From Hormoscilla sp. GM7CHS1pb (GTDB lineage Bacteria > Cyanobacteriota > Cyanobacteriia > Cyanobacteriales > Desertifilaceae), in the NCBI GenBank assembly GCA_014323675.1, contig JACONN010000003.1, positions 310,001 to 374,000 of the forward strand: 64,000 nucleotides of DNA, read 5' to 3'. Positions 45,662 to 54,593 of the stretch are shown here, in pieces. A program made the translations under genes and the position numbers. Every line of letters begins with the position of its first letter. The first letter of the stretch is position 1. Below the pieces are notes generated by a model. That model saw nothing but the letters and a program-made list of their open reading frames with translations, did no database searches and was not told the DNA's origin.

Positions 45662-45982
45662 TTGACCACTACGTCAGACCGCCGGTGCCGAAAAATATCT
45701 GCTAGAGACATTAACATTTTTGCCCATGCTGAGTACAATATAAAAAGCGATCGCTATGCCATGACCAATTCAGCCAAACTTTTGATTAGGGATTTTATTC
45801 TCCCAAACAAGAGAGTTTCCCGGGGTCAGTTATTGTCCAGTATAAACTTATTGGTTCTGGGAGGCAAGACCATGCGCACGGAATCTGAATATTACCAACT
45901 GCTTGAAACTGCTGGCTTTCAATCCCCCAAATTGATTAAAACCAAAAAGATGATAGACTATATAGAGGCAGTTTTGGTGTAA
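45662..45982 (+). pseudogene. C-terminal remnant of an O-methyltransferase
   Basis: From about 45758 the frame reads AMTNSAKLLIRDFILPNKRV, then SINLLVLGGKTMRTESEYYQ-LLETAGFQSPKLIKTK. This is the C-terminal third of a hydroxyneurosporene/O-demethylpuromycin-type methyltransferase. The upstream part, including the SAM-binding motifs, is missing and the preceding ~30 codons look unrelated. It is a 5'-truncated gene. Confidence 0.7.
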
Positions 45983-46174
45983 GATTACGGAGGCAAAAGC
46001 GGTTAAGACGACATCGGGGTGGGGCGATCGCCTGAGGCGGGCGGGCGAGGGTGAACTCGACCTTGTGGTAATTGCGAGGTCGAAGTATATACCATACAAT
46101 TAGCAATAGGGCTACGCGCACTAGCTGCTGCGCAGCACTTCGCATAGGTATAAGCGATTAGCCATTAGCTTTCC

Positions 46175-46783
46175 ATGACTCAAGTAACTCTAGATGCCCT
46201 AATAACGGGAGCAATATCGGGGAAGATAGCAAGCTTTCCTACCGATACTGTCCCCGCACTAGCAACCAGACCCGACCAAAGTGAGTTAATCTTCATCGCC
46301 AAGCAGCGTTCTCAAGATAAACCCCTGATTCTCATGGGAGATACTATTAACACATTGCTTTCATTCTGTCAAGGAACGCCTGCAGAAATGGCAGTTTGGC
46401 AGCAGGTGGCCCAAACATACTGGCCGGGTGCTTTAACATTGGTGTTGCCAGCGTCGGAACGGGTGCCCAGGGCCATGCACCCAAAAGATCCAACCTCGAT
46501 CGGGCTGAGGATCCCCAAGCACCCGATCGCCCTACAAATCCTGGCCGAAACTGGCCCTCTCGCCACCACCAGTGCTAACCGGTCGGGAAGACCGCCCCTG
46601 CTGTCAATGGCGGAAATAGCAGCAGAGTTTCCCGAAGTGCTGACTCTATCCCCTTGCGATTGCGATCGGCCAACTGTGCTACCAGCAAGCGGAGTCCCCA
46701 CCACTGTGGCAAAATGGACTTCTAAGGAGTGGGAAATTATACGACAGGGAGCGGTTAAATTTCAAAGCCAATCCCTACAATGA
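46175..46783 (+). CDS. YrdC/Sua5-family threonylcarbamoyl-AMP synthase-like protein
   Basis: The 202-aa protein has the family landmarks IASFPTDTVPALATRP (substrate entry), IAKQRSQDKPLILM, YWPGALTLVLPAS and LATTSANRSGRPP. It probably makes threonylcarbamoyl-AMP for the t6A37 modification of ANN-decoding tRNAs. It lacks the extra C-terminal Sua5 domain, so it is a short, YrdC-type form. It is 30 bp upstream of the kinase-like gene. Confidence 0.9.
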   Translation: MTQVTLDALITGAISGKIASFPTDTVPALATRPDQSELIFIAKQRSQDKPLILMGDTINTLLSFCQGTPAEMAVWQQVAQTYWPGALTLVLPASERVPRAMHPKDPTSIGLRIPKHPIALQILAETGPLATTSANRSGRPPLLSMAEIAAEFPEVLTLSPCDCDRPTVLPASGVPTTVAKWTSKEWEIIRQGAVKFQSQSLQ

Positions 46784-46813
46784 GCAATAAGCAATTAGCA
46801 AAGAAAAACTCTT

Positions 46814-47710
46814 ATGGGCCCGAGCAACTTGGTTTATTTACTGGCGGGACTGGGCATCGGCGTAGCAAGTAGGAGTCTATGGCAGACCAAAAGCCGCCGG
46901 CTGGAGAACTCAAAAGCTTCAGAAGGAGACGGGTCGGAGATCGAAGCTTGTCAAGAGAAACTCCAGCAGATGCAGTTAGCTTACCAGATGGCGTCAGAGA
47001 TGAGCAAGTTTAAGGAAGGGTTTTTGGCCCGGGTGTCCCACGAACTGCGATCGCCCATTAATGGGATCGTCAGCATACACCAGCTGATTACCGAAGGTCT
47101 ATGCCAATCAAAGGAAGAAGAGCAGGAATTTATTCAAGAAGCTCACCACCGCACCCAAAAGCTGCTCCAGTTCATCGACGAAATGGTGCTAGTCGCCAAA
47201 ACCGAGCATGGCAGGGAAACACAAGAAATTCAGCCCCTCGAACTGGCTAGTATATTCAAGGAAGTCTATAAATTGACCCACAACCAGGCCGCTAATAGGA
47301 ACCTGCAGCTGCTCGTAGTCAACCCAGAGCAGCATATTTACGTGCTAGCAGACCAGCATAGACTCAGACAGGTGCTGGTGCATCTAGTAGATAGCGCGAT
47401 CGGCCAGATGCAAGAGGGTAGCATTCGCCTGTGGGCGGAACCAGAACCCTCTACTGGGGTAGTCCGCATCTTGCTGTCCGATAGTCGTCCCGCCAGTGCT
47501 TGGAGTGACCCAGTGAATTTGTTGACTTCACAGCAGGGGAAAGTTGACGCCCAACTAGATCCTCCTTCCCCCGGACTGACATTGATGGCAGATAAAATTC
47601 TCCTAGAACTGATGCAGGGAAGTATAGAAATCCTGGCAGTCCCCGATACCCAGTCAGATGTGAGTCGCATTCAATGCACAGTTCCCCTGGTGGCGATGAT
47701 AGATCCTTAG
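46814..47710 (+). CDS. Histidine-kinase-like protein with a degenerate ATPase domain
   Basis: The 298-aa protein has a short N-terminal hydrophobic segment, a coiled linker, and a normal dimerisation/phosphoacceptor helix FLARVSHELRSPINGIVSIH (His about 77). In the ATPase part the N box reads LVHLVDSAIGQ instead of carrying the usual Asn, and the DxGxG motif is replaced by LLSDSRPASAW. It may be phosphorylated by another kinase or may act as a scaffold. It is convergent with the GNAT gene, with 13 bp between stops. Confidence 0.75.
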   Translation: MGPSNLVYLLAGLGIGVASRSLWQTKSRRLENSKASEGDGSEIEACQEKLQQMQLAYQMASEMSKFKEGFLARVSHELRSPINGIVSIHQLITEGLCQSKEEEQEFIQEAHHRTQKLLQFIDEMVLVAKTEHGRETQEIQPLELASIFKEVYKLTHNQAANRNLQLLVVNPEQHIYVLADQHRLRQVLVHLVDSAIGQMQEGSIRLWAEPEPSTGVVRILLSDSRPASAWSDPVNLLTSQQGKVDAQLDPPSPGLTLMADKILLELMQGSIEILAVPDTQSDVSRIQCTVPLVAMIDP

Positions 47711-47723
47711 CAGTCCGATTGTA

Positions 47724-48260
47724 TTATTGAGAAACTGCTGTTGTGGCTGGAGTTTTGGGGATTTCTATGGCCTGATTGTACAGTATCATCGTAGTAGTAG
47801 AATTGCGCTGGAAACCGATACGCTCGTAAAACTGTTGTTGATGGGTGGTCATCAGGTATACGCGCTCAACCCGACTCATCTTGGGGTGGCTCAAAACTGT
47901 CTCCACCAGCAAGCGCCCCAGTCCCGCACCTTGGTATTCTGGGTGCATGACTACATCCCAGATAGTGGCCCGGTATACTCCGTCGGAGGTAGCTCTGGCA
48001 AACCCAATCAGGCGATCGCGTCCGGGAGCACCCACCCTGTCATGTCGCTCCCGCGCATGACATGGGTGGGTGTCTCCGGACGCGAAGCCATCCCAAACCG
48101 TAATCACCGGACAGCTATTGGCGATCGCCACCTGCAAATCGGCAGGCCGCCGCCCAAGGGCCCAAAAAGCACTCACATCGAACAGGTCCACCAGTTGATT
48201 CAGGTCGATCCCAGAAGTATCGGCACAAAATTGAATATGACTGCAATCCATTGCTCTCAT
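47724..48260 (-). CDS. GNAT N-acetyltransferase with a 23-residue in-frame palindrome insertion
   Basis: The 178-aa protein has the acetyl-CoA-binding motif VVMHPEYQGAGLGRLLVETV (motif A) and RVYLMTTHQQQFYERIGF. Between VITVWDG and DRLIGFARATSDG about 23 residues (FASGDTHPCHARERHDRVGA-PGR) are encoded by the palindrome at 48018-48083. Removing them gives VWDGDRLIGFARATSDG, as I recall from cyanobacterial relatives. The insertion lies in a surface loop between beta strands, so function may be kept. Substrate unknown. Confidence 0.85.
   Translation of the reverse strand: MRAMDCSHIQFCADTSGIDLNQLVDLFDVSAFWALGRRPADLQVAIANSCPVITVWDGFASGDTHPCHARERHDRVGAPGRDRLIGFARATSDGVYRATIWDVVMHPEYQGAGLGRLLVETVLSHPKMSRVERVYLMTTHQQQFYERIGFQRNSTTTMILYNQAIEIPKTPATTAVSQ
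48018..48083. repeat. 66-bp in-frame palindrome inside the GNAT gene
   Basis: The outer arms GCGTCCGG...CCGGACGC, the CACCCACCCTGTCATG/CATGACATGGGTGGGTG arms and a short GC-rich loop form a nearly perfect hairpin. Its length (66 bp) is a multiple of three. The CACCCACCCTGTC and GACATGGGTGGGTG half-sites match family A at 7992-8041 and 48362-48405. Confidence 0.85.
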
Positions 48261-48588
48261 ACCATTTGTGATTTGATAGAAGATATTTTAAATCAGAGGG
48301 CGACCTCTGTTTCGGTATTGTTTTTAACAAAGGCTCCCTGATTGGGGTGTCGTTTCCTCTTCACCCACCCTGTCGTTCGCCAGCTGGCAACGACATGGGT
48401 GGGTGGATCGGTAAACGACGTGGTCAAAACCCGTTGGTAAGAGGATCCCCCCCAGCCCCCCTTGCGGGGGCTGGGGGATCGCCCGCTACCGACCAGAGGA
48501 GAAATTACTCTACTCTATCAACTTTTGACCGCACCCCCCTGATTGAGCGTTTAATTGCGTCTGAGAGTATAAGAGTAAATCTGATACC
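48261..48588. repeat. Spacer with family A palindrome and GATCCCCC-type palindrome
   Basis: A full family A palindrome lies at 48350-48418. It is followed at 48420-48436 by GTGGTCAAAACCCGTTGG, whose inverse occurs at 49083-49103, and at 48443-48482 by the palindrome GGATCCCCCCCAGCCCCC/GGGGGCTGGGGGATC. No gene was recognised. Confidence 0.75.
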
Positions 48589-48828
48589 ATGCCTTCGAGA
48601 CAAAGTCCTAACATCACGAGCAACTGGCGCGGACCTAAGTACCCGGTCTTGCTGTTTTGTCTGGGCCTGTCCTGGAGTCTGGCAATGGCTCGGACAGTAG
48701 CGGTAGATCCAGTTCCCCGAGTCAAGTTGACCTCGCCCATTACCATCAGCAGTTGTCTACAATGTCATCCAGGTGCTATCCAGTATGACTTCCGTTCCCT
48801 CTCCCCTGAATGGCTTGATTCCCAATAA
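48589..48828 (+). CDS. Possible small exported c-type cytochrome
   Basis: The 79-aa open frame starts ATG 48589, has a plausible signal peptide (YPVLLFCLGLSWSLAMARTV, cleavage after AMA) and one haem-attachment motif CLQCH in ISSCLQCHPGAIQ. It lacks a clear distal Met ligand, and ends 17 residues after the haem motif. It could be a small haem protein, a truncated cytochrome c, or chance. Confidence 0.4.
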   Translation: MPSRQSPNITSNWRGPKYPVLLFCLGLSWSLAMARTVAVDPVPRVKLTSPITISSCLQCHPGAIQYDFRSLSPEWLDSQ

Positions 48829-49201
48829 GCCGGTGAAGGATGAGTTAGAACTGGCGATCGGGAAAATTGACAAGATCGGGACAGGCAAGACGCCCGTCCC
48901 AAGCGGGTGTGGTCATGCATTTGGATCCCCCCAAACCCCCCCTTGCGTTCTCTTTATGCAGAGCCTGGGAACGAGAGGGGGGGCAGAAAAGCCCCCTTTT
49001 TAAGCGGTCCCCCCCCTTTCTAAGGGGGGTTAGGGGGGATCCGGGGTTTGGGGAGATCCTCCGACCGGAGGGCCCATGTTAGACCGACGGGTTTTGACCA
49101 CACCCGTCCCAAGCAAGTGACAACTCACCACTGACAACTAACTGCTAGCAAAAGTAGTAAGATAAAAAATAGTCAGCCCTTAAATGTATTAATCTGCTGC
49201 C
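48829..49201. repeat. Repeat-rich spacer upstream of secA
   Basis: It contains GGGACAGGCAAGACGCCCGTCCC (about 48880-48902), a GGATCCCCCCAAACCCCCC block near 48925-48945, a GTTCTCTTTATGCAGAGCCT-type palindrome, the complementary AAGGGGGGTTAGGGGGGATCC near 49020-49041, and CGACGGGTTTTGACCACACC at 49084-49105. Taken with 48420-48482, these form an inverted arrangement around the region. No gene was recognised; the secA promoter lies in the AT-rich last 80 bp. Confidence 0.6.
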
Positions 49202-52012
49202 ATGCTGAAGAAATTGCTCGGCGATCCCAACGAACGCAAACTGAATAAGTATAAGCCTTACGTTAAAGAAGTCAACCTGTATGAGGAAGAGATAAGGCCC
49301 CTGTCGGATGAAGATTTGATCGCTAGGACAAATCAATTTAAACAGCGGCTGTCCAAAGCATCCTCAGATAATGAGTTGACGGAGATGCTAGACGAACTGT
49401 TACCCGAAGCATTTGCGGTGGTCCGGGAAGCAGGACGCCGGGTGTTGGGAATGCGACATTTTGATGTCCAGCTGCTGGGGGGGATGGTCCTGCACGACGG
49501 ACAGATCGCTGAGATGAAGACCGGCGAAGGGAAAACCCTGGTGGCAACCCTGCCATCCTACGTGAATGCCTTGACCGGAAAGGGAGTTCACGTGATCACG
49601 GTTAATGACTACCTGGCCCGCAGGGACGCGGAATGGATGGGACAAGTCCACCGGTTCCTGGGATTGTCGGTGGGTCTGATTCAACAGGGGATGGGACCGG
49701 CAGAACGCCAGAAGAACTATGCTTGTGATATAACTTACGCGACGAACAGCGAGGTGGGGTTCGATTACTTGCGGGATAATATGGCTTCTTCAATGGCGGA
49801 GGTGGTGCAACGGCCGTTCAATTTCTGCATAATTGATGAAGTAGATTCGGTATTAGTAGACGAAGCTCGCACGCCGCTGATTATATCAGGTCAGGTAGAC
49901 AGACCGAGCGAAAAGTATCTCCGAGCGGCAGATGTGGCCAGGGCCCTGAACAAGGAAGACCATTACGAACTGGATGAAAAGGCCCGCAATGTCCTGTTGA
50001 CGGATGAAGGGTATATTGCAGCAGAGGAGTTCTTAGGGGTAACAGACCTCTTCGATCCGAAAGACCCTTGGGCCCATTTTGTCTTCAATGCGATCAAGGC
50101 GAAGGAACTGTTTATTAAGGATGTTAACTATATCGTCCGCAATGATGAAATAACGATCGTAGATGAGTTTACGGGACGGGTGATGCCCGGACGCCGCTGG
50201 TCCGATGGCCTGCATCAGGCGATCGAGGCGAAGGAACGGGTGGAAATTCAACCGGAAACTCAGACATTAGCGACAATAACATATCAAAATTTCTTTTTGC
50301 TGTACCCGAAACTGTCGGGAATGACGGGGACGGCGAAAACGGAAGAGGCGGAATTTGAAAAGATATATAGTTTGGAAGTGACGGTGGTGCCGACAAACAG
50401 GCCGACGGGTCGCCGGGATCTGTCGGATATGGTATATAAGACGGAAGCAGGTAAGTGGCAAGCAGTAGCTAGCGACTGCGCGGAGTTGCATGAACAGGGA
50501 CGTCCGATTTTGGTGGGCACGACAAGTGTGGAAAAATCGGAGGTGCTCTCAAGTTTACTATCTCAACTGCAAATTCCCCATCAGTTGCTGAATGCGAAGC
50601 CCGAAAATGTGGAACGGGAGTCGGAAATTATTGCCCAAGCAGGACGCAAAGGGGCCCTGACGATCGCGACAAATATGGCGGGACGGGGTACGGACATCAT
50701 CCTGGGCGGAAACTGCGACTATATGGCCAGGCTGAAGTTGCGAGAATATTTTATGCCCCGCATTGTCCAACCGGAAGATGAAGATGGTTTGGGTGCCCTG
50801 GGGGTGCCGGGGACGAAACTAAAGGGTAAGAAGGCTCAGGGTTTTGGTCCGGGACAAAAGGTGAAATCATGGAAGGTATCGCCGCAAATTTTCCCGACGA
50901 AACTGTCGCCGGAAACGGAAAAACAGCTCAAAAAAGCGGTAGACTTCGCAGTCAGAAAGTACGGGGAACGGAGTTTGCCAGAACTGCAGGCAGAAGATCT
51001 AGTAGCAGTGGCAGCAGAGTCGGCCCCCACAGATGACCCGGCGATCCAAAAGCTGCGGGATGTTTTCCAAGCCATTCGGAATGAATATAAGGAATTTACC
51101 GATCGCGAACATGAAGAGGTGGTGCAACTGGGCGGTCTCTACGTACTGGGAACGGAACGCCATGACTCGCGCCGGATCGATAATCAATTGCGGGGTCGCG
51201 CTGGTCGCCAGGGAGACCCGGGTTCCACCAGGTTCTTCCTCAGTTTACAGGATAATTTACTGCGCATATTTGGGGGCGATCGGGTAGCGGGGATGATGGA
51301 TATGTTCCGGGTAGAGGAAGATATGCCGATTGAGTCAAAGATGCTCACCCGTTCCCTGGAAGGGGCGCAAAAGAAGGTAGAAACCCATTACTATGATATC
51401 CGCAAGCAGGTATTTGAGTACGACGAGGTGATGAATAACCAACGTCGGGCGATCTACGCAGAACGGCGTCGGGTACTGGAGGGTCAGGACCTGAAAGAAC
51501 AGGTGATTACATACGCTGAGAAAACGATGGATGAAATCGTTGAGGCTTATGTTAACCCAGAACTGCCCCCGGATGAGTGGGATTTGCCGAAATTGGTAGG
51601 TAAGGTGAAGGAGTTTGTCAATTTACTGGCAGACCTGGAACCGGAACATCTCGAAGACCTCAGCTTTGGGGAAATGAAAACTTTCTCCCACGAACAGACA
51701 CGGATAGCCTATGATATGAAGGAGGCTCAGATTGATAAAGTTCAGCCGGGTCTGATGCGACAGGCGGAGCGCTTCTTTATTCTCCAGCAGATAGATACCC
51801 TCTGGCGAGAACATTTGCAACAAATGGATGCCCTACGAGAATCGGTAGGTTTGCGGGGTTACGGCCAGAAGGATCCGCTGATAGAATATAAGTCGGAAGG
51901 GTATGAGTTGTTCCTGGAAATGATGATTTCTATTCGCAGGAATGTGGTATACTCGATGTTCCAGTTCCAACCTCAGCCCCAACAAACTGTGCAAACGGCA
52001 GAAATGGTCTAA
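49202..52012 (+). CDS. secA: Preprotein translocase ATPase SecA
   Basis: The 936-aa protein has Walker A MKTGEGKT (TGEGKT 107-112), the DEAD-type [20 protein letters not shown] block, GTDIILGGN and [18 protein letters not shown] helicase motifs (seen as [20 protein letters not shown]), and the C-terminal helical scaffold. It lacks the C-terminal Cys-rich zinc tail, ending [12 protein letters not shown], as in many cyanobacteria. It drives Sec-dependent export across plasma and thylakoid membranes. Start ATG 49202. Confidence 0.97.
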   Translation: MLKKLLGDPNERKLNKYKPYVKEVNLYEEEIRPLSDEDLIARTNQFKQRLSKASSDNELTEMLDELLPEAFAVVREAGRRVLGMRHFDVQLLGGMVLHDGQIAEMKTGEGKTLVATLPSYVNALTGKGVHVITVNDYLARRDAEWMGQVHRFLGLSVGLIQQGMGPAERQKNYACDITYATNSEVGFDYLRDNMASSMAEVVQRPFNFCIIDEVDSVLVDEARTPLIISGQVDRPSEKYLRAADVARALNKEDHYELDEKARNVLLTDEGYIAAEEFLGVTDLFDPKDPWAHFVFNAIKAKELFIKDVNYIVRNDEITIVDEFTGRVMPGRRWSDGLHQAIEAKERVEIQPETQTLATITYQNFFLLYPKLSGMTGTAKTEEAEFEKIYSLEVTVVPTNRPTGRRDLSDMVYKTEAGKWQAVASDCAELHEQGRPILVGTTSVEKSEVLSSLLSQLQIPHQLLNAKPENVERESEIIAQAGRKGALTIATNMAGRGTDIILGGNCDYMARLKLREYFMPRIVQPEDEDGLGALGVPGTKLKGKKAQGFGPGQKVKSWKVSPQIFPTKLSPETEKQLKKAVDFAVRKYGERSLPELQAEDLVAVAAESAPTDDPAIQKLRDVFQAIRNEYKEFTDREHEEVVQLGGLYVLGTERHDSRRIDNQLRGRAGRQGDPGSTRFFLSLQDNLLRIFGGDRVAGMMDMFRVEEDMPIESKMLTRSLEGAQKKVETHYYDIRKQVFEYDEVMNNQRRAIYAERRRVLEGQDLKEQVITYAEKTMDEIVEAYVNPELPPDEWDLPKLVGKVKEFVNLLADLEPEHLEDLSFGEMKTFSHEQTRIAYDMKEAQIDKVQPGLMRQAERFFILQQIDTLWREHLQQMDALRESVGLRGYGQKDPLIEYKSEGYELFLEMMISIRRNVVYSMFQFQPQPQQTVQTAEMV

Positions 52013-52019
52013 AATTGGA

Positions 52020-52085
52020 GGTCGTAGGGCGGGCGTCTCGCTTGCCCAGGGGTCGAACGTAGGGCGGGCGTCTCGCCTGCCCGGG
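52020..52085. repeat. Two GTAGGGCGGGCGTCTCGC repeats after secA
   Basis: Two copies of a GGGCGGGCGTCTCGC-TTGCCC/CTGCCC palindrome lie directly after the secA stop (starting at about 52023 and 52060). A third lies near 18473. They may end secA transcription and also mark the left boundary of the PRMT-like remnant. Confidence 0.65.
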
Positions 52086-52086
52086 A

Positions 52087-52794
52087 GGCATTTTAATACC
52101 CCAAGCGGATATTTTATGGGCAGCAGTAGTAGAAGCACCGCACTGGGCCAGTCGGTTCTTCGCACATTGGGATGACAACCCCTACGGACTGGACATGACA
52201 GCAGGGCTGAAAATAGTCACCAATGTTTGGGGAAAAGGCTGGGTGACGCCCGCCCAACTGTTAACGCCCCCCCAATCTTGGGCAACTTTAGACTATAATA
52301 ACCTAAGTTGTCACCTATAGAACCTCAACACCAATATCGGCCTTGCATCAGTCCAAATCCCCTTGTAATTTACCCCTAAATGGCATTTTAGCGGATAGAT
52401 TTGCCAAAAAAAGCTGTCTGGGACGTAGAAATTTTTATATGTCGCAACTTGAGTTATAATACTATAGAGAATCCTGATGTTAAAGGAGAAATTACCTGGA
52501 CTGTGGCACGAAGTGGGACAGGGCACGGGTTGAGTATCTGGTTTGATGCTACCCTGGCAGAAGGCATTGGCTTTTATAACGGGCCTGGCATGCCAGAATT
52601 AATCTACAGCATGGCATTTTTTCCCTGGTCAAGGCCAGTTCCTCTGACTGCTGGAGATCAAATATCTGTCACCCTGGGGGCTAATTTAGTGAATGAAGAC
52701 TATCTGGCGTTGGGAGTCTCGGGTGTTTGCGCGGGAAGATCCGGATAAAGTAAGATATAATTTTAAACAATCGACATTTTTCGGCAGGCCATAA
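52087..52794 (+). pseudogene. PRMT-like methyltransferase remnant, split by a MITE
   Basis: Left of the insertion the frame reads ILIPQADILWAAVVEAPHWA and FFAHWDDNPYGLDMTAGLK. Right of it the frame reads IENPDVKGEITWTVARSG, then GLSIWFDATLAEGIGF and PWSRPVPLTAGDQISVTLGA. These are the C-terminal beta-barrel of arginine-methyltransferase-like proteins. Deleting 52301-52454 and one target copy joins them as WATLDYNTIENPD. A second defect (2-bp loss near 52704) shifts the frame; the correct frame continues WRWESRVFAREDPDKVRYNF to a stop at about 52794. The SAM-binding half is missing upstream. Confidence 0.75.
52301..52454. mobile_element. 154-bp MITE with terminal inverted repeats and 7-bp target duplication
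   Basis: The ends ACCTAAGTTGTCACCTATAG and (complement) ACTCAAGTTGCGACATATAA form imperfect inverted repeats. The element is flanked by TATAATA at 52294-52300 and 52455-52461. It has no coding capacity. A related end (AACTTAAGTTGCGACCTATA) occurs alone near 53704-53723. Confidence 0.85.
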
Positions 52795-53023
52795 GGATAA
52801 TTGGCTATTCGTGAAATAGTATGCTAAATTGCCATCAAAAAAAGTCTCAAAGTCTTGCTTAGTCTGGGTTTTCGCTTATTCCTGCTCTCGCACGATATCT
52901 GCACCGATCTGCAAGGCACAAGCGTTGAAAGTATTGTTGGGAAAGGGTTACAGACACATTAGCTATCAGTTTAGCATACTAAATTGGGAAGAGCCGGATA
53001 ATTGTTAATGGAGTCATTGAGCA
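52795..53023. other. Spacer upstream of the Uma2 gene
   Basis: AT-rich, with the phrase ATAGTATGCTAAATTG at about 52817 and TTTAGCATACTAAATTG at about 52971, a partial repeat. No gene was recognised. Confidence 0.35.
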
Positions 53024-53620
53024 ATGTTGGATGAAAAGTTAACAAAAATAACAGAAATATCCTTAAACATGCGTCTTTGGACAGTGGATGAATATTACAG
53101 AATGGCAAATGCGGGAATTTTGCAGTCAGATGAACGAGTTGAGTTAATCGCAGGACAGGTAATTAAAAAGATGAGTCCCCAAGATCCACCTCATGCTACC
53201 ACAATCAGGCGCACAAAGGCCGTGCTGGAAAATATTTTACTAGCAGATGCTTTGCTACAGATTCAACTTCCCATTCGGTTGGACGATCGCACGGAACCGG
53301 AACCGGATCTGGCAGTTGTCATGGGGGACGAAATGCGTTATACTGACCGTCATCCGAGACCAGATGAAATATATTTGATTGTCGAGGTGGCGGATACCAC
53401 TTTGAGATCCGATCGGGAGTTGAAGGGAAACAGCTATGCTAGAGCTGGAATTGCCGATTATTGGATTGTAGATATTAATGGTCGTCAGTTGTATGTTTTG
53501 CGAGAACCCAGCCCTTCAGGCTATCAAAGGGAGTCGGTTTTGTCAGAAGATGAGACTGTCGCTATGCTGGCCTTCTCAGATCGGGCGATCGCCGTCCAGT
53601 CCATGTTACCACCAGCGTAG
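53024..53620 (+). CDS. Uma2-family (DUF820) PD-(D/E)XK nuclease-like protein
   Basis: The 198-aa protein has the Uma2 layout: RLWTVDEYYRMANAGILQSD and ERVELIAGQVIKKMSPQDPP, then EPEPDLAVV (catalytic Asp), LIVEVADTT (Glu) and YARAGIADYWIVDI. Cyanobacteria carry tens of these; their biological role is unclear. An internal ATG at 53069 would match the shorter family start MRLWTVDEYYRM. Confidence 0.85.
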   Translation: MLDEKLTKITEISLNMRLWTVDEYYRMANAGILQSDERVELIAGQVIKKMSPQDPPHATTIRRTKAVLENILLADALLQIQLPIRLDDRTEPEPDLAVVMGDEMRYTDRHPRPDEIYLIVEVADTTLRSDRELKGNSYARAGIADYWIVDINGRQLYVLREPSPSGYQRESVLSEDETVAMLAFSDRAIAVQSMLPPA

Positions 53621-53918
53621 GGTGGGCACCGCCCACCAAATCGGATATTATTCAGAAAATATCCATAGATTAACCTTCCTTTGACGCTAAAGCACTAAAC
53701 TATAACTTAAGTTGCGACCTATAAAAATTGAATACAAAAAGCGATGATAAAGAGAATTATTTTCAATTCAAATCCTATGGCTGCCAGTTCCCCGGGTAAC
53801 GACCCCTCCGCTACGCAGTGCGCGATTGGATGTAACGGCATGAATTGACTTGGGAAACAAATTAGTTATCCGACTAAAACATGTTTCAACTTGTTTTCTA
53901 GTTACCTGTTGTATATAT
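53621..53918. other. Spacer with repeat and MITE-end-like sequence
   Basis: It begins with GTAGGGTGGGCACCGCCCAC (a repeat also near 18661, 45571 and 62190) and contains the solitary MITE end at about 53704-53723. The bases 53780-53830 resemble the GC-rich repeat in degraded form. No gene was recognised. Confidence 0.5.
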
Positions 53919-54563
53919 TCAAAACAAGGAGATTCTTTTCTTTTTGAGTTCTTTTTTCGCCCCCTCTGAGAGCACTTTCAACTCTAACTTATAGAAAGAT
54001 TCCCCCAACCATTGATGGCGAGTTGTAATCAACACCTTAAACCGGGGTTTGCGAGGAGGCAGAAAGTCGGCAATCTCCTTATAATCTACCACGTCGTCAA
54101 AAATTACCAGCACCTCTCCCTGCTGCCAGTTGCGCCAACAGTAACTAATCTGAGTTTCTAAGTCGTAATCTTCTGGAGGGTTTAAGTTCAGTTGCGACTT
54201 GGCAAATTTAATAATCTCAATCCCCACATCCACCCCTCGCGCCTGCAACCAACAAACTCCACCCGGATAAGTCTGCTGCTGGAGGCGATAATGGGCATAT
54301 TGGAGAGCGAGTTCCGTTTTGCCGATGCCTCCCATACCAGTAATGGAAGTAATAGTTACCCGTTCCGTCCCTTGTAGCTGTTGGTGGAGGGTATCCATTG
54401 CCTCCTCGCGACCGACAAAATGCTTCGCCCCAGTCCAAGGCAGATTTTGGGGAATGCCCTCGTTATGCTGCCCTGAGATTACCTTTAGCCGCAAAGGCAA
54501 TCTCCCAGACTGCTTGGCTATGTTTTTTATGTTCTTTGAATGCTTGAAACAAGCTGCCATCAA
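53919..54563 (-). CDS. NB-ARC/STAND NTPase fragment
   Basis: The 214-aa frame has an NB-ARC P-loop ITGMGGIGKTELALQYAHYR, Walker B GEVLVIFDDVVDY and the sensor block FKVLITTRHQWLG, preceded by the usual NLPWTGAKHFVGREEAMDTL. It stops in a Lys-rich tail about 20 residues after KLELKVLSE, before the winged-helix and any TPR or WD40 sensor domain. It is therefore 3'-truncated or frameshifted beyond recognition. The same frame is open back to a TAG at 54594, the stop of the upstream gene. Confidence 0.75.
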   Translation of the reverse strand: MMAACFKHSKNIKNIAKQSGRLPLRLKVISGQHNEGIPQNLPWTGAKHFVGREEAMDTLHQQLQGTERVTITSITGMGGIGKTELALQYAHYRLQQQTYPGGVCWLQARGVDVGIEIIKFAKSQLNLNPPEDYDLETQISYCWRNWQQGEVLVIFDDVVDYKEIADFLPPRKPRFKVLITTRHQWLGESFYKLELKVLSEGAKKELKKKRISLF

Positions 54564-54593
54564 ATTTCCAGAATTAGATTTGCCGCTACCGGG

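Noticed and set aside
52401..52748. An intact 115-aa gene
   Set aside because: Its first residues lie inside the MITE and its last are out of frame relative to the methyltransferase family; it is part of a pseudogene.
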